Shown here piece by piece: positions 1-10,700 of a DNA stretch of 64,000 nt; the stretch's first letter is position 1, and the number at the start of each line of letters is the position of its first letter. Location: NCBI RefSeq assembly GCF_964204645.1, contig NC_134026.1, positions 9,187,450-9,251,449 of the forward strand, given 5' to 3'. The stretch is from Tubulanus polymorphus (lineage: Eukaryota; Nemertea; Palaeonemertea; Tubulaniformes; Tubulanidae). The position numbers were made by a program, and so were the translations under genes. A model generated the notes under the pieces. The model did not search any database and was not told the DNA's origin. It saw only the letters and a program-made list of their open reading frames with translations.

Positions 1-183
1 ATATAGCCAACAGTGACCAATAAAATCTTTTGCTGAAAAGTTAATTTTTCTTTACTAGATATACGGCTTTGTGGCAAATTTTATGATTCAAGAATTGGTA
101 AACTTTTCTACCAATTTTGAATAGGAATATCTGGCTTCCTCCAGGATCTTAACATTATCAAGCAGGTCATCAAATAGAACATA

Positions 184-916
184 AGGCTGGCTTATGTCGA
201 CAAGCAACGCGACGCCTACCGACGCAACTGGGTTTATCGCCGATTAGCGGCAACTAGCGGCCTACGAGAGGCCGCCAGTTGCTCCTCAATCGGTTCGACA
301 TAAGCCGGCTTGCGACGGCAACGCGACGCCTACCGACGCCTACTGACTCGTCGCAAGCCGTATCCGGCTAGTTGCCCATATTCTACTCTGGCCTACGGTA
401 GGCGGGCAGTTGCTTTCGATCGCAGCCGACATACAAATTACACCGCTATTTAGCGTCATTCGTAATTAGTCATAAACTTTCAAATTCAAGTAGTTCAAAA
501 CGTAAACCAAACCTTCAGCACGGAAGAGGACTGGACCGAAGATCTAGAAACGAAATTGGTAGAATTATGGTGTGAGCGGCCATCTTTATAGATGTCACTC
601 TTACGTTGTATTCAAAACAGAATCAGAAAGATCAAAGTCTTAAAGAAATAGCTTTTCTAATAGAAATAATTTCCTAATAATTCAAATTTATTCTTAAAAT
701 GCTTATCACGTGACCATTTGAGACGTTGCAGTTGCTAGTAATCGCAACCGACATAAGCAGGGAAGCAACTGGGAGGATCTCATATCCCGCTAGTCGGCCT
801 CAGTTGCTGCAAATCGGAGCGCAGTCGACATAAAGCTGGGCTGCAATCGCGGTTGTTCTCAGTTGCGTCGGTAGGAGTCGGTAGGCGTCGCGTTGCTTGT
901 CGACATAAGCCAGCCT
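184..916. mobile_element. Foldback-like nonautonomous DNA element (MITE)
   Basis: The two ends are inverted copies of each other. The left end reads AGGCTGGCTTATGTCGAC, then AAGCAACGCGACGCCTACCG; the right end is its reverse complement, with an extra copy of a roughly 10-bp CCTACCGACG-type sub-repeat. Further inverted copies of the GCAACTG and CGACATAAGC words occur inside near 265-430 and 735-835, so the ends can fold on themselves as in Foldback elements. The same 3 bases (ATA) flank both sides and may be the target duplication. The GC-rich ends stand out from AT-rich flanks. No ORF or transposase is present, so the element would depend on enzymes supplied in trans. Confidence 0.8.
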
Positions 917-2376
917 ATAGATTGACTCAAGCACTCAGTTTCACTGGGATTATATTCACTAATGCGTTAAGTTGATTCAACCTTGATTGAAATATAGAAC
1001 TCGGTCAGCGATTAACTACAAGCGCACCTGGAGGATCTGTTGCCACAGTAGGAGTCTCGGTCGTACTTCCTTGGGATATTATCCCTCGGAGTATAGTCTG
1101 GGGTCGGTTTTATGGACTGGTATTAACTCTAACATGTGTCCAGTTTCATAAACTGGCTTAACTCCAATATCAATCTTAGATGAAAAAAAACTGAAGAAAT
1201 TGAATTGATATGAGTTATTGAATATATTGTATGTTATACCTACAAAAACCACTAATTATAAGTGTCAGTTGAGGGTTAATTGATTACAAAATACTGGCAG
1301 TGAAAGGATTAATACCACTCACCCAGTCTATAAAACAGGCCCTGAATCCAAATTTAGACACTGTAGTATTGTAAAATATCAAAAGGTAATCCTGATAACA
1401 GGTGGAATCATAGAGCAACTGTTGTGTGGGTGTCTCTAATGGTTAGCTATGTTTCTAGGGTCACACAAAAAAATTAAAATGACCAAATTTACCGGGTGAA
1501 CCAAAAGATCAACTGATCAATGACCTGAAATATAGCAAACCTAAAAACCCTCTATAGGCCTCTTACCCATAGTTTGTAAGTTGTCTGTGGTTTAGTTTCA
1601 CAATCTGATAGTTTCACAAAAACCAGTCAGGTGTGGGAAAGTCATTTTTTTCAATGAAATTTTCTTCACTTTGTGAAATCTTAGAAAATTTGACAAGTTC
1701 AATTCAACGCCCCTTGGTGTATAAATTCAGTAATCAATGACCTTGAAACTTGCCACTATATTTCTGAAATTGATTGTAGTAACAAACTGCCCTGGCATTA
1801 CGCTATTTAACGCCCCCTGGTGTGATACACTGAAAAAGATTTCCTTGAAACGCACCACATTAACAGGAATTGTCATGAGTTCTAATGTGCAATTTGGTAA
1901 TTCCAGCTTCGGATATTTTGACCTATTTTTTAGGTGTGAGACGTGATTTCTCGTCCGAAGTCCGATTTCATCAGGGAAGATCTCGAACGAAAAAGGAACC
2001 TCTTAGGAATAAAACTAAAATTATTCTGCGCTAATTGGTCGATGGATTACGTAATCAGGAGCACTTGATTTTGAAATGAGGTGAACTCTTGTACCGGTAT
2101 GGTATTAGAGTTGGCTATGTCAAAATGTAAGCCCTTGTTTTTTTTTACAGGTGGTACCAACAGGTCCAAGGTCAATGATACCGAGTCGAATATTTGATTT
2201 TCGACCCCCTGCAACTGTGACAAGCCCCTGTTGGCTCTCAACCAGGTTAGTCTTGGGAATCCAAGATCTGAACGACGACGACGTAAGCGGCTAGTAAAAT
2301 GCAAAGGAAGTCTGCACACAACAATGCCCGGGCCGGGCCGATATTTTACTGCTTTTTCCGGGTCATCTTAACTTAC
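917..2376. other. Gene-poor left flank with diverged repeats
   Basis: No convincing coding exon is seen here. Positions 1690-1870 hold two diverged units of the CTCF-core-bearing interspersed repeat described separately. A 90-codon open frame on the - strand (2047-2319) has no recognisable motif. If the FKBP-like exon at 2377-2464 is real, this stretch is its first intron, with the next exon beyond the left edge. Confidence 0.5.
1700..1870 (-). repeat. Interspersed repeat, two units with CTCF-like core
   Basis: Two head-to-tail copies of a unit read here. Each pairs a CGCCCC(C/T)TTGGTG-type word (1708-1719 and 1811-1822) with text resembling CAATGACCTTGAAACT and TGATTGTAGTAACAAA. The same unit recurs near 8.1-8.7, 9.7-10.3, 25.3-25.5 and 60.0-60.2 kb. 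The copy at 1811-1822, read on the - strand, is exactly CACCAGGGGGCG. Confidence 0.65.
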
Positions 2377-2464
2377 CATCTCCTTGCCTGAGTATTTCAA
2401 CCGTGACACCCTTCTCCAGTCGACGCATCGAGCCATCCTTTTCGCCTATCGAGACACCCTCCAT
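2377..2464 (-). CDS. Probable first coding exon of an FKBP12-like peptidyl-prolyl isomerase (partial)
   Basis: On the - strand an ATG at 2464 opens 29 codons plus one base, then meets a consensus donor (GATG|GTAAGTT). The translation ends KGVTVEILRQGD(G). This resembles the start of FKBP12 proteins, which begin with a Met-Gly-Val-x-Val-type strand followed by a PGDG turn, and human FKBP1A exon 1 also stops in phase 1 inside that GDG. A 17-residue N-terminal extension (MEGVSIGEKDGSMRRLE) precedes this core; an internal in-frame Met lies five residues before KGV. The catalytic FKBP fold would be encoded by exons left of the window; none is visible between 1 and 2376. A TATATA-like string lies about 40 bp upstream of the ATG. 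The gene would be head-to-head with the MDC1-like gene, about 2.15 kb apart. The match is short, so this remains a proposal; it could be another FKBP or a chance frame. Confidence 0.42.
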
Positions 2465-4593
2465 AATAATTTTGGTGATTTTATCAGGGCTTGTACAGGG
2501 ATGAATATATAGCTTCAGAGAGCATATGTAAAAGCGATAATGTCAGAGACGACACGTAGTAGATACATATAACATCTAATAATTCAGGAATAGTTTTTTT
2601 TCTTCATAAAATCATTGATCATATACTTATGTATAATAGCTTAACTACTTTCATTGACTTTTGTTCCTTTATTTAGCTTTTAAATGCATTTTGTTCTGAT
2701 AAATTTATTTGACGTTTCGTGTTAATGGTTATTAGTATTTCTATTGGTATGCCTAATCATCGGTCACCGACTATGGATTAAGAATCGGCCGATCTGCCAC
2801 CGCCACTGAATAAAATGACTTACATTTTTGCTTTTGACTCGCTTGGCTCTGTCGTCAGTTATACACTATTTTATTTTCCTATTAAACATACCGTTTTGGG
2901 TATGATCACACAAATGGTTTAAGGATGCCTATTTTGGCAACCCCAGCGATAAAGGTGGCAGATTCCTCAGATTAACTCATGAATTCTCGTTAACTCCCCG
3001 CAAGTCTCCCTCGGACACGAACGATATAATTTTCTCGTGGTAATGCATGCCCCTCACCTTATCTTCGAACCAAAGATCGGCGGTCAAAAACTACTAGAAT
3101 TTCTATGAATGTATTCCTCATTTGTCATTTAACTTAAGCGGCAAACGCGCGGGCACTGGTGCAGTTTTTTGCAGTTTTTCTACAACCCAAATATGACAAA
3201 ATCTAGTTTCTATTGTTTTTTTCAAAAAACCATGAGTGAGAAAAAGATTGTCTTATCTTTTATCTTTTTGCAAATCCATAAGGAAAACCTCGGAGATTGT
3301 TGTGAACAGCGTGGTCAAGTTTTCACGCGCTTCTTGTAAATTGGCACCATTGAAAAATGTTGGCTTGGTGTATTCAAATGAGGTGTATCATTAACCGCCA
3401 GCTGAAGGACAACTTCTTTATTTCACCCGTAAACTCCATGTACTTGTTTCGTCGTGTTCTCAGAACGTATTTTCTTGAAAACATTTTTATTGCAAACGTT
3501 CGAGCCATCCGAGCGCAAACCCGATGGTGGGTTTCTATGTACTATTGAAGTCCGGGCCACGGAAACATATTACACTACTTGGCTTTTTGAATGGTTTACA
3601 TGGAGGTTGGTCCCAGATTTTTTTGAAGGGTAGATGCATTAATGACAGCTGTCCCTCTCTGGTCTGGTGGTGGGCGAGAGATTTGCGTATCAAGAATCAT
3701 GACTTCAAATTGCCTCTAAAATCCATCTAGTGCCGGGTCCATTTTTTTAAATAATCTGTCCTGGGTCGAGGGTCCAACTTCATTAATGCCCCCAACTCCT
3801 GGATCCAGCCCTAGTCTCCCGGTCCAATATACCTGCGTACTCACGACTGGCTTGGCATTGAATTCCAGAGAGCCTTGAACTGCGGGTGTTTGCCGTCCAC
3901 AAAGCGAAGATAGCGTTTACCGCCGTTTCCACCAAAACTTTCCACATTTTTTAGGCAAAAGAATTGTCATTAAAATCCTAAAATCGGTCACGCCACGGGC
4001 CTGTAGTGTGAATATTGGACTGTTGATTTAATATCAACGAAAGAAAACTAGTGTCGATTACACTTCGCCGCGGCTAGATCACATTCCCTAGTAAAGAACA
4101 TTAACAAAATCCAAATAAAGACGATTGTTGAACAACTATGGCGATGAAATAAAGGGCGACGTAAGAAATGCAATGCTGCAGTCTTTTTACAGTGGAAAAA
4201 TCAAAATCCAGAGTAAGGAATCTATGGTGGCTGTTTTTCTCCGCGGACCTTGATTAGTTTGCCCTCTATTGTAGTCGCTTCTATGGTTATTCGGATATTT
4301 GATCTCTCTTCCTAAGATCTATTCTTTCTTTACTCCAGTATTGAGTCAACTATCACGTTCAAAATTTTCAAGAAGCCTGTTGCTTACCAAACAAGCTAGT
4401 TTGTTAGACTCTCCCCGCCCGATTGTTCGAGCGTGGCCGACCTTACGCGTAAGATCCGAATCCAAAAAATAGTGATTCCAAATTTTTTCATTATAGTCGC
4501 AGTAAAACAATTTTTCAAAATTATAATTTGCCACCAAAAACGAATAAACTAGCATTCAATTTAGAAGCATTTCCTATCTCTCGCTCGTGCAAA
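2465..4593. other. Intergenic region between divergent genes
   Basis: About 2.1 kb separate the FKBP-like start codon (-) from the MDC1-like start codon (+). Promoters and 5' untranslated exons of both should lie here, but I see no clear TATA box or CpG island placing the MDC1 start site. Several short open frames (for example 3357-3548 and 3524-3730) have no recognisable motif. Nothing else can be supported. Confidence 0.5.
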
Positions 4594-4608
4594 ATGATCA
4601 AACCATAA
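4594..4608 (+). promoter_or_regulatory. Four-codon upstream ORF before the MDC1-like start
   Basis: ATG ATC AAA CCA TAA ends six bases before the ATG proposed as the MDC1-like start at 4615. If it is inside the mature 5' UTR, this minimal uORF would tend to damp translation or force reinitiation or leaky scanning. The transcript start is unknown, so its presence in mRNA is inferred. Confidence 0.4.
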
Positions 4609-4614
4609 CCGAGA

Positions 4615-4701
4615 ATGGATATTGGATGCACACAAGCTTTGCCCCTGTTTGACAGTGAATGCGATTTGAGTGATAATGAGGCCGATGATGATACCCAGCC
4701 T
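4615..4701 (+). CDS. MDC1: MDC1-like exon 1: acidic N-terminus with TQ sites
   Basis: These 29 codons begin MDIGCTQALPLFDSE and end DDDTQP at a GTGAGT donor. Human MDC1 likewise begins with a TQ a few residues in (MEDTQAI), where phosphorylated Thr4 is bound by the FHA of a second molecule to form a dimer. Here the same spacing gives T6-Q7-A-L, with a bulky aliphatic at Thr+3 as in human. I infer that the dimer switch is conserved. The acidic stretch EADDD separates it from the FHA. Confidence 0.85.
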
Positions 4702-7700
4702 GTGAGTGATAATTGCCAATGATAGGCCAAGGCAATAGCAATCGACATTGACATTCTCAACAATGAATCATTAATCAATCAGTCAAAGATCCAATCAATC
4801 TAGGCCTAGTCAGAATTCTATTTTCCCAACGTGTGATTCCTGTTAGATATTGAGGTCTAACGTGTCAATAGCAACTCACTATGTCACAACCCACAAAGTT
4901 TAAAGTCCACCATCGCAAAACCGAAACATACAAGAACTTCAACTCGTTCTTTGACTTTCTATGTTAAATCCTTGATGAAATGCATTGGAACAATCTAGAT
5001 AACACCACCGTCTCAGCAACTTCAGTGGAAGCCTTTTGAGCAAGGCTCTGCTGTCTTTAGCCCTGTATAGTACAGTAATCCTTTAACCCGCTGACCTAGT
5101 TCCTGTCAGCGTTCCGATCCAGAAGGAAAATCCGAGTGCGTAGAACAATAGTTAGAGAAAAAAGAGTCGACAGAGCAGTATTCGAGCCCGGGCCCGCATA
5201 TTGTTAGCGCAGCATCTTGCCACTAGACCACAAAACGCTTGTTGATTTATACCAAATGCTTTACTACATAGCACTCAACCTGACTCTTACCCTCTAGACT
5301 CTAACTGTATGGAAACCTTAGGCATGATGAAACATTTTTATTGTTATTCTTTATTAGTAATCTCTGCCAATTTCAATTAACACAATTCTTAACTCCTATG
5401 CCTATCAATACATGTGATGAATTTTGACAATACCTGACTTATACTTTTTTTTAAATGAGAATCACATTAGGCCTAGATGTTAAGAAATTAGAATCATATT
5501 TTTTACATTAAATGGGGATTTCTCATTGGGTTCAGTTACAGGAAAAGTTAACCTTTGATCTTTGGTTAAGCCACTTTTGGTAAGGTAGGCTTTGTTCGTG
5601 TATTCAGTGAAGATAACAATTCAAACTTAGCCCAAACCTTTTCTAGAAACTGGACTGGACCCAGGTGATATCTGTACGATCAGCACTACTGAGGTAGATC
5701 ATATTAATTATGGCAATTGAAGAGAAATGCTAATTTGTCCTTGCTATCATTAATTTCAGATTGGTAAATTGACAGTACCAGCGCAACAAGGAATCGCTGA
5801 TTTATTTTTTTCGATTTATGAGGGTGAAAATATAATCGGACGTGATCCGGCTTGTAAGATATATATACCAAGTGCGGTAAGTACAGTAAAGCCTGGTTAT
5901 GTCGGATTTTTTTGGAACAGGGATTCCTCCTCCGACTTGGGCTAAAATTGAAAATTGCTTATCATAGAAAATGATCCAAAATATCTGAAATGATATGATT
6001 GGTCTATGATAATGTCACCTAGTTATATATATCATGCGAGCTTTGCAATTTGTTCTTTTCATTCATCGTTCCTACAGTACTGGGAAATTGGGAAAACCTT
6101 GGGAATTTTTAAATAATATTTCCAGTTTGGAAATATGTCTCAGGGAAATATTTGGGAAATTCATTTACAGAGAAACTTTCTTCTTCAATTTCTCTTGAAA
6201 ATCACCTTTATCAACCAGTCATCACTGAAATGTTGATTGTAGTTTTATGGTATCTGTTCATTTTTATACGAAGGCCCCATTTTCCGTTTGGTGAATTTGA
6301 AAAATCTTTATTGAAAAATTTGAAAAGTCTTCAAAATATTTTCATCATTTATTTGGACAATTATATTTGATAGCTTTAGCTACATTACTCCCCTGGCTGC
6401 TTGAGGCTCTTGTTCATTTTCCCCTGTCTGAAACTTCCTAAATCTCAAGGTCCATGGACCACTTGTATTATTTTGATAAGAAATATGGGCCTTTATTTGC
6501 TAGGGATACTACTTTGAACATTGACCAGCCAACCAACTCTAATAAGGCTAGTATTGAAATCCCTCAAACAGGTAAAATTGCTCCAGCAAGCCCATGTTAA
6601 GAAATTTAGTGTCATTCTTTTTATAGAATTAGAAACCATTTTCCTCTAAAACTGGCATGGTTGTCAACAGGGAGGCTGGATTTACTGAAGTTCCAAATGT
6701 TGAAATCCCTGTAAAAGTAGAATATGCCTGCGGTCCCTTGGTTATTCCCACATATGCGACACAAAATGGTGTCTAATCAAATCAAATATCATAAAGAAAG
6801 CATGTATGGTAATCTCTTAATCCTGTATGGTATCCCTTACTAAAAATCTATTTCAACAAATCATTTATACAAATGATTCTTTACTTTAGGTATTAAGCCG
6901 GGAACATGCTTGCATTGAAGTTCAAGGTGGAGTTCATATGATTTATGATAAAGGAAGTTTGAATAAAACGAAAAGAGGAAAGGTGGGTTTCAGAATTAAG
7001 ACTGTCAAAAATTAACTCATCCGTCCGCTATTGTAGTGATTCAGATTTGATCCTGACTTGACTGACCTTGACCGTCGCACTGCAAAACCCGGCCTGCCTT
7101 TGTAGACCACATATCAACCAATCAGGAATTGCTTGATAATTGAGTCATGCTTTGGCATTTCCTGAACAATTCAGAAATCCAGTCATCGCCGTTCGTCAAA
7201 CCGGTTTCAGCAGCAGCATTGAAATCAACGGTGCAGTATTTCGACGCTGAGAAAAGCGCCAACTCAAAACTGACAAATGGCCATAGATTTACTTCAGCCG
7301 TGCACCAATTTTTACCTGTTTCCTCAAGAGTGGTTACAAGGGTTTGTGCCAGGGTTCAACCTGGAGTCAGTGCCATCAGCTTGAAGTCCCAACAGTGGGG
7401 TTATTCTACATTGTAGCTGCAATCACACAAGGGTTTTTGGCCCGTGCCAACCGTTCACATGGGTGCCAAATGGACATCTGCCTGTTAGGCGCTGGCCAAA
7501 TTTGACCTCATCAAAAGTCATATCATGTCCAAGCCGAATATTTTGACTGGTTAAATTAAAGCCTGTGAATTGCTACTGGTTCCAGGAGTCACTCGGTTTG
7601 TTGTAGCATTTTTTGATTTTGAGTGAGTGGCTTACGTGTGAACACGCTCTATTATTAGACACGGGCCAAATTTGACTCTTGATCCCGGCCAAATCATCTC

Positions 7701-10700
7701 CGTGTGATCAAAGAGTTTGTACTCTTGACTCGAACAGAATCTTGGTGCCATCGGTACAAATACCTGCATGCAAGGCTCCTCAAATCTCAGATGGTGAATA
7801 TAGAAAATAATATTTTTGTCAATATATTTTTCAGTTAACCCTGAGTAAAGATGTTCGTTACGAGCTTAAGGATGGAGATGAGATATTTTTTGGAAACATC
7901 AGCTCTGTCTATAATAAAGTCAGTAAGGTAAAATTCTTAAATCAACATTTTACTTTTAAAACTGGTGGCCATTGTTTATCCTTAAAATCAGCACTTTTGG
8001 CATACTTTGTACTTAAGTCCCTGCATTCACTTTTTGACCATCTGTCCGGGTTAGATATCAAATGCACATATCTTAGGCCTATATGAAATTTTTCCATTTA
8101 TATAGGTACCACTTCATATTTTGTAAGCACAATCAATTGCAAAATTGTAGCTCATGAGATGCTCTATGATTTTGGTGAATTTCAGGGTTATTGGCTTCTG
8201 TATATTTTCACCAGGGGTGCTGAATAGGAGATTAACACATCCTCTCCTGATGGGATTCAAACCTGATGGCATTGAGACTGCCATAGTAGGAAACCCTGCC
8301 TCTCCAGATCGAGTGAGGCAGGCATTATCAGCCAATCAGCAATTCCGTTTTATTTTAGCCCAGGTTTTTCCATTTATAGTTCTTTCATGAAATTTGCCTC
8401 AGCAATGATACAACTGCAAGTTTTGGTGTGGTAAACCAGCGCATGTGGCTGAGTAGCGATGCCATCAGGTTTGAATTCCTGCCGAGCGAGGATGTGATTA
8501 ACACGTTATTTCCATATACGTGCATGTATATTGGTATAAGCATATTTTGTAATCCCTGTGAATTGCCAAAATTTTAGCTTAATGACAGGTTCTTTGATTG
8601 TGGTTTATATCAAGCTCATTGATATCTGTATATGTTTACCAGGCGTATTGAAAATTGAAATTGTTAGATTGTCAAGCATTTTCCCTTTGATACCTACCGG
8701 GATAGTCTATGGGACCGATCTTATCATATTATGTAACTTACAGTAGAATCATTGTTTTAGATGTTAGCGGATGACAGCGGTTCAGAGACTGGGTCTGAGT
8801 CATTATTGCCAATGCCAGTTGCTGGAATGGTGGAAGATTCTCTAATTGGAAGAATTGAGGTATGGCCTTCATACATCAATACATTTCTAGTTTATCATAT
8901 CTACCAATGCTTTGAGAAATGAAAACTTTGAGAACCTACAACTTGAGATCCTTATCAAAACGAGTTTTATTTTTTGATACAGTTTTATATTGAATCGGCG
9001 TTAAATGTTTAATTACCCAATTGAGTAAAAGTTGAGTGTATGAATCCAACTTCTGAAATTAGAATTCAGATTTCCGTGCCTTCTTGCTTTCAGTCCACTG
9101 GGGGCTTACGCCCCAGTGGGCTATTGCGTCTGCAATTTGATTGATGTTGGTTCATGAACAGAATGGAAATATGTGACAGGGTGTATAACAGCGTTCCTAC
9201 TAGCTCAGCTAGTGGGAATATTCCCTTTGGCTCAGCGGTAGAAGGTCTGCCTTGGACGCCAGGCATCGAGAGTTCGAATCTCGGGAAGGACAGATATTTT
9301 TGTTACAAACAGTATCACAAAAAAAACAAAGCAGCAACTGTAGAAGGGTTAGGGTCCAGAGAGTTAGGGCAAAGGGTCAAGAGGGTTTGCGTTAGGTTAT
9401 GCATTGAAAAAGGGTAGGTTAGGTAGGTTAGACTTAGGCTATAAGTAGTAAAAAAGTTACTGTGCTGACAGTTGGCCTTGATGGCTCAGGTTGTAAGAGC
9501 GCTGCGCTAGCACATTGGTGCTTGCGAGTTTGAATCCTAATTTCCACCATTATTACCTGAAATTCCAATTCATCAGGTTTGCGCGTTCCAGCCATTCCCT
9601 ACTTGATCAAACATCAACCAAATTGCATTGTGTTCACTTTTCGTGCCTCGTCCGTTCGAAAAGACAGAACCCAGGGAAATTTTGGTTTTTCAATTATATT
9701 TTCAATCATATTTTTGGTTTGTATTTTTGATATTATTACTTCGTAAGCACAATAAATTGCAATTTTTGACTCATGCTCTATTATGATGGTGTGTTTCAAA
9801 GCTATTTATGTCTGTATGTTCACCGGGGGGGGGGGGATGTTTACCCACAATCAAGGTAGGCTTATATGTTCACCAGGGAGCTTTGTGTAGTTGAATAAAC
9901 CATAATCCATTGCAAATTTATAGCTCATGATGCTCTATAATCATGGTGAGTTTCAAGGTAATTATTTCTCCCTGATGGGGGAGATCGTATTTTAGTCTGT
10001 ATCCACTGTGCCATCCCCTTGAGACATGATCCCCGTGATATAATTCATGATGGATTTTTCTTAAACTTAACGTGAGGGTTGGGGCAAGTGAAATGTCCTC
10101 CCCTATTGAAAATAGAGGTTATCGGCAATCAAATGGCTGCCAGGGCAGCCATCTTGAATTTCTTGTTAGCACGATACAGCCTTATTCTTTCATGAAAAAG
10201 TGAGTACGTATATATACCGGTATGTTGTTACCATAATAGATTGTAAATTTGTAGCCAATGGCATTTTCTATGATAGTGGTGAGTTTCACGGTCATTGATT
10301 AGGCTTACTGTTTTGTTCACCAGGGGGCTTGAATTCAAATTGTCAAGTATTTCACCAAGTGGACCCCTAGTTAAACGTGCTTTCATTCGTATCACTTATA
10401 TGTAATCAATCTAAAATAATTGACCATCTTTTTCAGGATAACAAATCTGATAGAGGTATGTACTACGCATGTATTCTTTTTTCTGATCATATTGCACATT
10501 TCAAGAAAAGATCCTGGAGTCATTGAATGAATGCATTTACACTCATGTCATAATTAGGTTACTGTTTTACATGATTTGTCATCACTGGGTGTTGACTGTA
10601 AAGTAAAGATCCTGATTACTAAAATGAACTCGCGAGTGATATGTTATGCTTAACATACAGGCCAACTGCAACTTCCGCAGTCATGAGTTAGATTTCATTT

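Larger units (their letters stand above)
8860..10436. repeat. MDC1-like intron 5, repeat-rich
   Basis: This intron is almost entirely repeats. A hairpin terminus of the Helitron-like family lies at 9092-9122. Two tRNA-like SINE heads (9222-9290, 9474-9548) flank minisatellite-like AGGGTTAGG/GGTTAGGTAGGTTA text at 9345-9440. Three tandem units of the CTCF-core repeat run through 9720-10340, with CACCAGGGAGCT at 9871-9882 and CACCAGGGGGCT at 10318-10329. A GGCTGCCAGGGCAGCCATCTTGAAT passage (about 10135-10160) is shared with 25911-25937. Confidence 0.65.

Noticed and set aside
2047-2319. 90-codon - strand ORF as an exon of the FKBP-like gene
   Set aside because: The translation has none of the FKBP core residues and phase-matched splice sites are not evident.
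9222-9290. Functional tRNA gene
   Set aside because: Non-canonical 8-base anticodon loop, imperfect acceptor pairing and a repeat-rich setting favour a SINE or pseudogene.
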